Below, one piece after another: positions 60,399 through 64,000 of a stretch of DNA of 64,000 bases. Origin of the DNA: JBCBKU01 sp038521345 (lineage in GTDB: Bacteria; Pseudomonadota; Alphaproteobacteria; Rhodobacterales; Rhodobacteraceae). Location of the stretch: contig JBCBKU010000011.1 of the NCBI GenBank assembly GCA_038521345.1, positions 1 through 64,000 on the forward strand, in the 5' to 3' direction. Both the position numbers and the translations under genes were made by a program. Position 1 is the stretch's first letter. Every line of letters starts with the position of its first letter. The notes under the pieces were generated by a model, which saw nothing but the letters and a program-made list of their open reading frames with translations, was not told the DNA's origin and did not search any database.

Positions 60399-61277
60399 TT
60401 ACGCCTTGTATTTCTCCTCGAACTCAAACCCGTAGTCGAGGGATTTGAGCGGCTTCGGCGACAGCGCATAGGTCTCTCGCCGGAGAAAGTCCATCATGGC
60501 CTTTGTATCCGAGCGATGTGCGTTGATCTTCTCGCGAGGGATGGGTTCTCCGATCACAACCCGCACGGGCTCTCCGGTGCGCCGTTTGAACTCCTTGATG
60601 AGCAGTGCCATGCGCAGCGTTGCGTGCAGATGACTGGCCACCTGCCACAGCCGCGAATTGGCACCCTCGAAATAGATCGGCACAACGGTGGCATGGCTCT
60701 TGACGATCATCCGCGCCGTAAACGCCCGCCAGCCCGGATCCATAGCCCGGCCAAAGGGCTTGGCTGCCGTCGACACTGTGCCCCCAGGGAAAATCCCGAT
60801 GGCACCTCCGTCTGACAGATAGCGTAACGCGGTCTTCCGCGTCTGGATGTTGAGCGCAACCGCTTCCTTCGTTTCATCGAAGGAGATGGGCAGGATCACT
60901 TCGTCGAGGTCCTTGGCCTTCCGAAAGACGCGATGGGCGAGGATCCGGAAATCACCGCGCGTCTTGGACAGGATGTGGCCCATCATGAGCCCGTCGAGGA
61001 TACCGTAGGGATGATTGGCAATCAGGATCAGCGGCCCTTCGGTGGGAATGTTCGACTGCGATCCGCCCATCACCTTCAGTGAGAGGCCGTAACGCTCGAC
61101 CATCACCTGCCAGAAATCGCGTCCGGCCTCGACTTCATTCTCATACCCGTTGGCGCGCTTGATAAGTCCAAGGCGCCCGGTGGCGTTCTCCATCACACGG
61201 ATGAACGCACGCCCGCCTTTGGTCTGCGCCGAATATGCATAACTGATATCGCGTGCGACCCGATTTTGGACGCCCAT
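60399..61277 (-). CDS. Lysophospholipid acyltransferase family protein
   Basis: A 292-residue PlsC-like acyltransferase. The acceptor motif is ANHPYGILDG (H-x5-D rather than H-x4-D) and the second is IGIFPGGTVS, a variant of FPEGTRS. The rest (DEVILPISFDETKEA, IYFEGANSRLWQVASHL, RVVIGEPIP) is typical of this family. It probably acylates a glycerolipid or ornithine-type lipid. I chose the ATG at 61277; a longer frame reaches 61307. Confidence 0.82.
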   Translation of the reverse strand: MGVQNRVARDISYAYSAQTKGGRAFIRVMENATGRLGLIKRANGYENEVEAGRDFWQVMVERYGLSLKVMGGSQSNIPTEGPLILIANHPYGILDGLMMGHILSKTRGDFRILAHRVFRKAKDLDEVILPISFDETKEAVALNIQTRKTALRYLSDGGAIGIFPGGTVSTAAKPFGRAMDPGWRAFTARMIVKSHATVVPIYFEGANSRLWQVASHLHATLRMALLIKEFKRRTGEPVRVVIGEPIPREKINAHRSDTKAMMDFLRRETYALSPKPLKSLDYGFEFEEKYKA

Positions 61278-61357
61278 ACCTGCCGTTCCTTGTACCCCGA
61301 CGAGCAAAATAGCCCGGAATGCGCTGTCTGGCCAGACTTATGACAGTTTTCTGACTG

Positions 61358-61738
61358 CTACTCCGCCGCGGTAGCTGAGACTTGGGGGCCCGCGCGAAGG
61401 GCTTCAAGAAGTGCGTTGCGGTGCTTGGTCGCGGCTTCTGCGTTGGCTTCTTTGACCGGCCCGAAGCCGCGGATCTGCAAGGGCAATTCGGCAATCTCGA
61501 TGGCGACTTCCGGATTGTCGGAGGCCCGGGTCGCAAGCTCTTCAAGATCGGCTTCGTAACGTTTGATCAGCGCCCGCTCCATCCGCCGTTCGGCCGTATA
61601 GCCGAACGGGTCGAACGGGGTGCCGCGCAAGCCCTTCAGGGCCGCAAGCCACGTATAGGCACGTTCAATCCAAGCGCCGAAATCCCGTTTTTTTCGGTCG
61701 CCCGTCGGGCCCTGTCCGCGACAGCATGGGCGGCGCAA
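61358..61738 (-). pseudogene. C-terminal part of indolepyruvate ferredoxin oxidoreductase, shifted frame
   Basis: This frame from about 61693 downwards encodes KKRDFGAWIERAYTWLAALKGLRGTPFDPFGYTAERRMERALIKRYEADLEEL and ELPLQIRGFGPVKEANA, the normal C-terminus of the enzyme encoded to the right. It is separated from that frame by one extra A in a run of seven. It has no start of its own, so it is a fragment rather than an independent gene. Confidence 0.85.
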
Positions 61739-64000
61739 GGTGATAGGTCAGCCGCACATCGCCCTCAAAGACCTCGCTCACCTTGTCCCGCGTCGAAGCA
61801 AGAAGCCGTGCCACCTCGTATTCGTCTTTGTACGCCAGTGCCTTGTGATACCCTAAGGCGACCGCCTCCCTCAGACGGGGCTCGTCGAACCGTTCCACAG
61901 CCTTTACGTAGCGCTGGGCCAGCCCCTCGCCCTGATAGGCGCGCAGGTGATCGGCGCGCGCAGCAATCCGAGTGTCAAGCGTCGGCGCGACCGTCTCGGG
62001 CACCGCCACCATATCGGCCACCGCCGCAGGGTTCAGGGCAGCCCAACGCCCGATCTCGAACGCTTTCTGGTTGGCATCGACCGCCGCCCCGTTCAACTCG
62101 ATGGCCTTCCGGATGGCCGAATGGCTCAGCGGGATCCGACCGATCTGCCACGCCGCGCCAAAGACCATCATGTTCGAAAAGATGGCATCGCCCAGCGCCA
62201 CGCGCGCCAGTTCCGAGGCGTCGAACAACGACACCCGGTCCTGCATGCGCCGCTGAAGGCTCATTTCCAGCCGGTCCGACGGGATTCGGAACTCCGTGTT
62301 CCGCGTGAATTCGCCCGTGACGATCTCGTGGGAGTTGACGACACCTCCGGCAGTTCCCGGCGCGAGGAGCCCCAGTGTCTTGGCCCCGGCGCTGACGACC
62401 AGGTCACCGCCGATCAGCGCGTCGCATTCTCCCGTCGCCACCCGGATCGCACTGATGTCCTCGGGCCGCTCGGCCAGCCGGCAATGAATCCAGACCGCAC
62501 CGCCCTTTTGCGCTAGCCCCGCCATTTCCATGACGCCGGCACCCTTCCCGTCCAGATGCGCGGCCATCGCCATCAGCGCCCCGATGGTCACAACGCCCGT
62601 CCCGCCAACACCGGTGACGACGACGTTCCACGTCTTGTCGATCTCGGGCAACATGGGGTTTGGCATGTCACCGACATCGATTTCCCGAGTCGCGCGGCGC
62701 TTTGGTGTCCCGCCAGCGACACTGACAAACGACGGGCAAAACCCCTTCACGCAAGAGAAATCCTTGTTGCAGGACGATTGATCAATGGCACGCTTGCGCC
62801 CGAACTCGGTCTCAACCGGCACAATCGACACGCAGTTGGATTGTACCCCGCAATCGCCGCAGCCTTCGCATACATCTGTGTTAATGAAGATCCGCCGGTC
62901 CGGATCCGGGAAGTTCCCTCTCTTGCGGCGTCGCCGCTTCTCAGCCGCACAGGTCTGGATGAAGACGATCGCGGAAACCCCTTCAATCTCCTGATATGTT
63001 CGCATGACGACGGGCAGCGCATCGCGCTCATGCGTCTCAATCTCCTTTGGAAAAGCCGCCAGATCCACCTCTTCCTTCGGGTCATAGACGACGGCGACGT
63101 GTTTCACGCCCATTGCCAGCAATTCCCGCACGATCTGGTCGGGCTTCAGATCTCCGTCATTGGTTTGGCCGCCGGTCATCGCAACGGCGTCGTTGTAAAG
63201 GATCTTGTAAGTGATCGTCGTGCCCGCGGCCAAGGCCGCCCGGATGGCAAGGATACCCGAGTGGTTGTAGGTCCCGTCGCCCAAGTTCTGGAACACATGC
63301 TTTCTGTTCGAGAAAGGCGCCTCGCCCACCCAGTTCACGCCCTCAGCGCCCATATGCGTGAAACCACTCGTCTCCCGGTCCATCCAAAGCGCCATGATGT
63401 GGCAGCCGATACCGGCATAAGCCCGGCTTCCTTCTGGCAGCCTCGTCGACGTGTTGTGGGGACAGCCCGAGCAGAAATAGGGAAGCCGCGCCGCCAGATC
63501 CTCGGCATTGTCCGACCTCCGCGCCTCCTCAACCTGCGCCAGAGCGCCGCGCACATCGTCGGTTCCGCGCCCTTCCTCGATCAGGATGCCCCCGATCTTC
63601 TCAGCAATCATCACCGGGTCTAACGCCATGCGCGTCGGGAAAAGCTCTTCGGAATGCAACCCTCCGGCGCCCCCCTTGTACCATCCGTATACGCGGCGAC
63701 CCCGCCGGTCGTCGAAGATCGCTTCTTTGATCTGGATCTCGATCAGCTTGCGCTTCTCTTCAACCACCACGATGAGATCGAGCCCCTCGGCCCAGTCGTG
63801 GAAGCCTTTCATATCCATGGGGAATGTCTGCCCGACCTTGTACGTCGTAAGGCCCAGACGCTCAGCCTCGTCTCCGTCAATCCCGAGCAGACTCAGTGCA
63901 TGTTCGAGATCAAGCCAGTTCTTTCCCGCCGCGACAAACCCGATTTTCGCGCCGGACTTGCCCCAGACGCGGCGGTCCATCCCGTTCGCATGGGAAAACG
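61665..64000 (-). CDS. Indolepyruvate ferredoxin oxidoreductase (IorA/IorB fusion), frameshifted and N-terminally cut by the window
   Basis: This large enzyme decarboxylates aryl pyruvates (indolepyruvate) to acyl-CoA using ferredoxin. The visible part has GMDRRVWGKSGAKIGFVAAGKNW at the edge, the thiamine/CoA region (YFCSGCPHNTSTRLPEGSRAYAGIGCHIM), an NDAVAMTGGQTNDG loop, a ferredoxin-like CEGCGDC cluster region and the gamma-like domain GVGGTGVVTIGALMAMAAHLDGKG. The frame ends early in LSRTGPDGRPKK then TGFRRLD, while the expected continuation is in the next frame. The 5' end lies beyond 64000. Confidence 0.88.
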   Translation of the reverse strand, partial: FSHANGMDRRVWGKSGAKIGFVAAGKNWLDLEHALSLLGIDGDEAERLGLTTYKVGQTFPMDMKGFHDWAEGLDLIVVVEEKRKLIEIQIKEAIFDDRRGRRVYGWYKGGAGGLHSEELFPTRMALDPVMIAEKIGGILIEEGRGTDDVRGALAQVEEARRSDNAEDLAARLPYFCSGCPHNTSTRLPEGSRAYAGIGCHIMALWMDRETSGFTHMGAEGVNWVGEAPFSNRKHVFQNLGDGTYNHSGILAIRAALAAGTTITYKILYNDAVAMTGGQTNDGDLKPDQIVRELLAMGVKHVAVVYDPKEEVDLAAFPKEIETHERDALPVVMRTYQEIEGVSAIVFIQTCAAEKRRRRKRGNFPDPDRRIFINTDVCEGCGDCGVQSNCVSIVPVETEFGRKRAIDQSSCNKDFSCVKGFCPSFVSVAGGTPKRRATREIDVGDMPNPMLPEIDKTWNVVVTGVGGTGVVTIGALMAMAAHLDGKGAGVMEMAGLAQKGGAVWIHCRLAERPEDISAIRVATGECDALIGGDLVVSAGAKTLGLLAPGTAGGVVNSHEIVTGEFTRNTEFRIPSDRLEMSLQRRMQDRVSLFDASELARVALGDAIFSNMMVFGAAWQIGRIPLSHSAIRKAIELNGAAVDANQKAFEIGRWAALNPAAVADMVAVPETVAPTLDTRIAARADHLRAYQGEGLAQRYVKAVERFDEPRLREAVALGYHKALAYKDEYEVARLLASTRDKVSEVFEGDVRLTYHLAPPMLSRTGPDGRPKKTGFRRLD

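Noticed and set aside
1..64000. CRISPR arrays, tRNAs, rRNAs and insertion sequences
   Set aside because: No regularly spaced direct repeats, cloverleaf-like sequences, transposase frames or terminal inverted repeats with target duplications were visible.

Overview
The window is GC-rich, tightly packed DNA from an alphaproteobacterium, most probably a member of the Rhodobacterales (Roseobacter/Rhodobacteraceae). The evidence is gene content: a DUF6525 protein, a DUF1127 protein, split ccmE/ccmF/ccmH cytochrome c maturation genes with argC, a TfoX-like protein, a fused indolepyruvate ferredoxin oxidoreductase, and a lysis cassette that looks like the one used by Rhodobacter gene transfer agents. 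I see no tRNA, rRNA, CRISPR array or insertion sequence.

Positions 1-27.3 kb (all on the minus strand, read right to left) hold a contractile injection system of the extracellular type (eCIS, the Afp/PVC/MAC/AlgoCIS family). In transcription order it encodes a AAA+ ATPase, a Pvc16/DUF4255 tube terminator, a beta-sandwich protein, a coiled-coil protein, one sheath, tube 1, a tail assembly protein, a tiny DUF6760-type protein, tube 2, an Arg-rich protein, a LysM baseplate protein, a spike split into gpD-like and gpV-like genes, a PAAR tip, a gp25 wedge, a 1807-residue and a 604-residue baseplate J protein, a tail protein I with a propeller-like N-terminus, two cysteine-rich paralogues, and a very large protein that runs off the left edge. 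Most junctions are 4-base ATGA or GTGA overlaps, so this is one co-translated operon. An AlgX/AlgJ-like SGNH protein sits just upstream.

Positions 28.3-35.9 kb are mostly housekeeping: a 44-residue peptide gene, TfoX-like, ndk, a secreted protein divergent from an HxlR regulator, a HIT protein, an ABC-F ATPase, DUF6525, then DUF1826 with a COG0523 metallochaperone GTPase divergent from an Rrf2 regulator over a clear dyad operator.

Positions 36-49.8 kb form what looks like one regulon. It contains two flavoproteins and an OsmC protein; a hydrolase, truncated haemoglobin, degenerate nucleotidyl cyclase and PAS histidine kinase operon; a PLP decarboxylase with a cysteine synthase-glutaredoxin fusion and a DUF1127 gene; and a hybrid histidine kinase with an OmpR-type response regulator. 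A repeated 10-base element (GTTTCRATYG) occurs in all three promoter regions of this block. I regard this as the best candidate for an undescribed signalling system in the window.

Positions 49.8-64 kb carry a TVP38-type membrane protein, an ABM-domain membrane protein, a membrane retropepsin, an enoyl-CoA hydratase, ccmH-ccmF, a GTA-like lysis cassette (GH108 endolysin, holin and two small ORFs), a redoxin, ccmE-argC, murI, an acyltransferase, and an indolepyruvate ferredoxin oxidoreductase that is broken by one extra base in a homopolymer and runs off the right edge.
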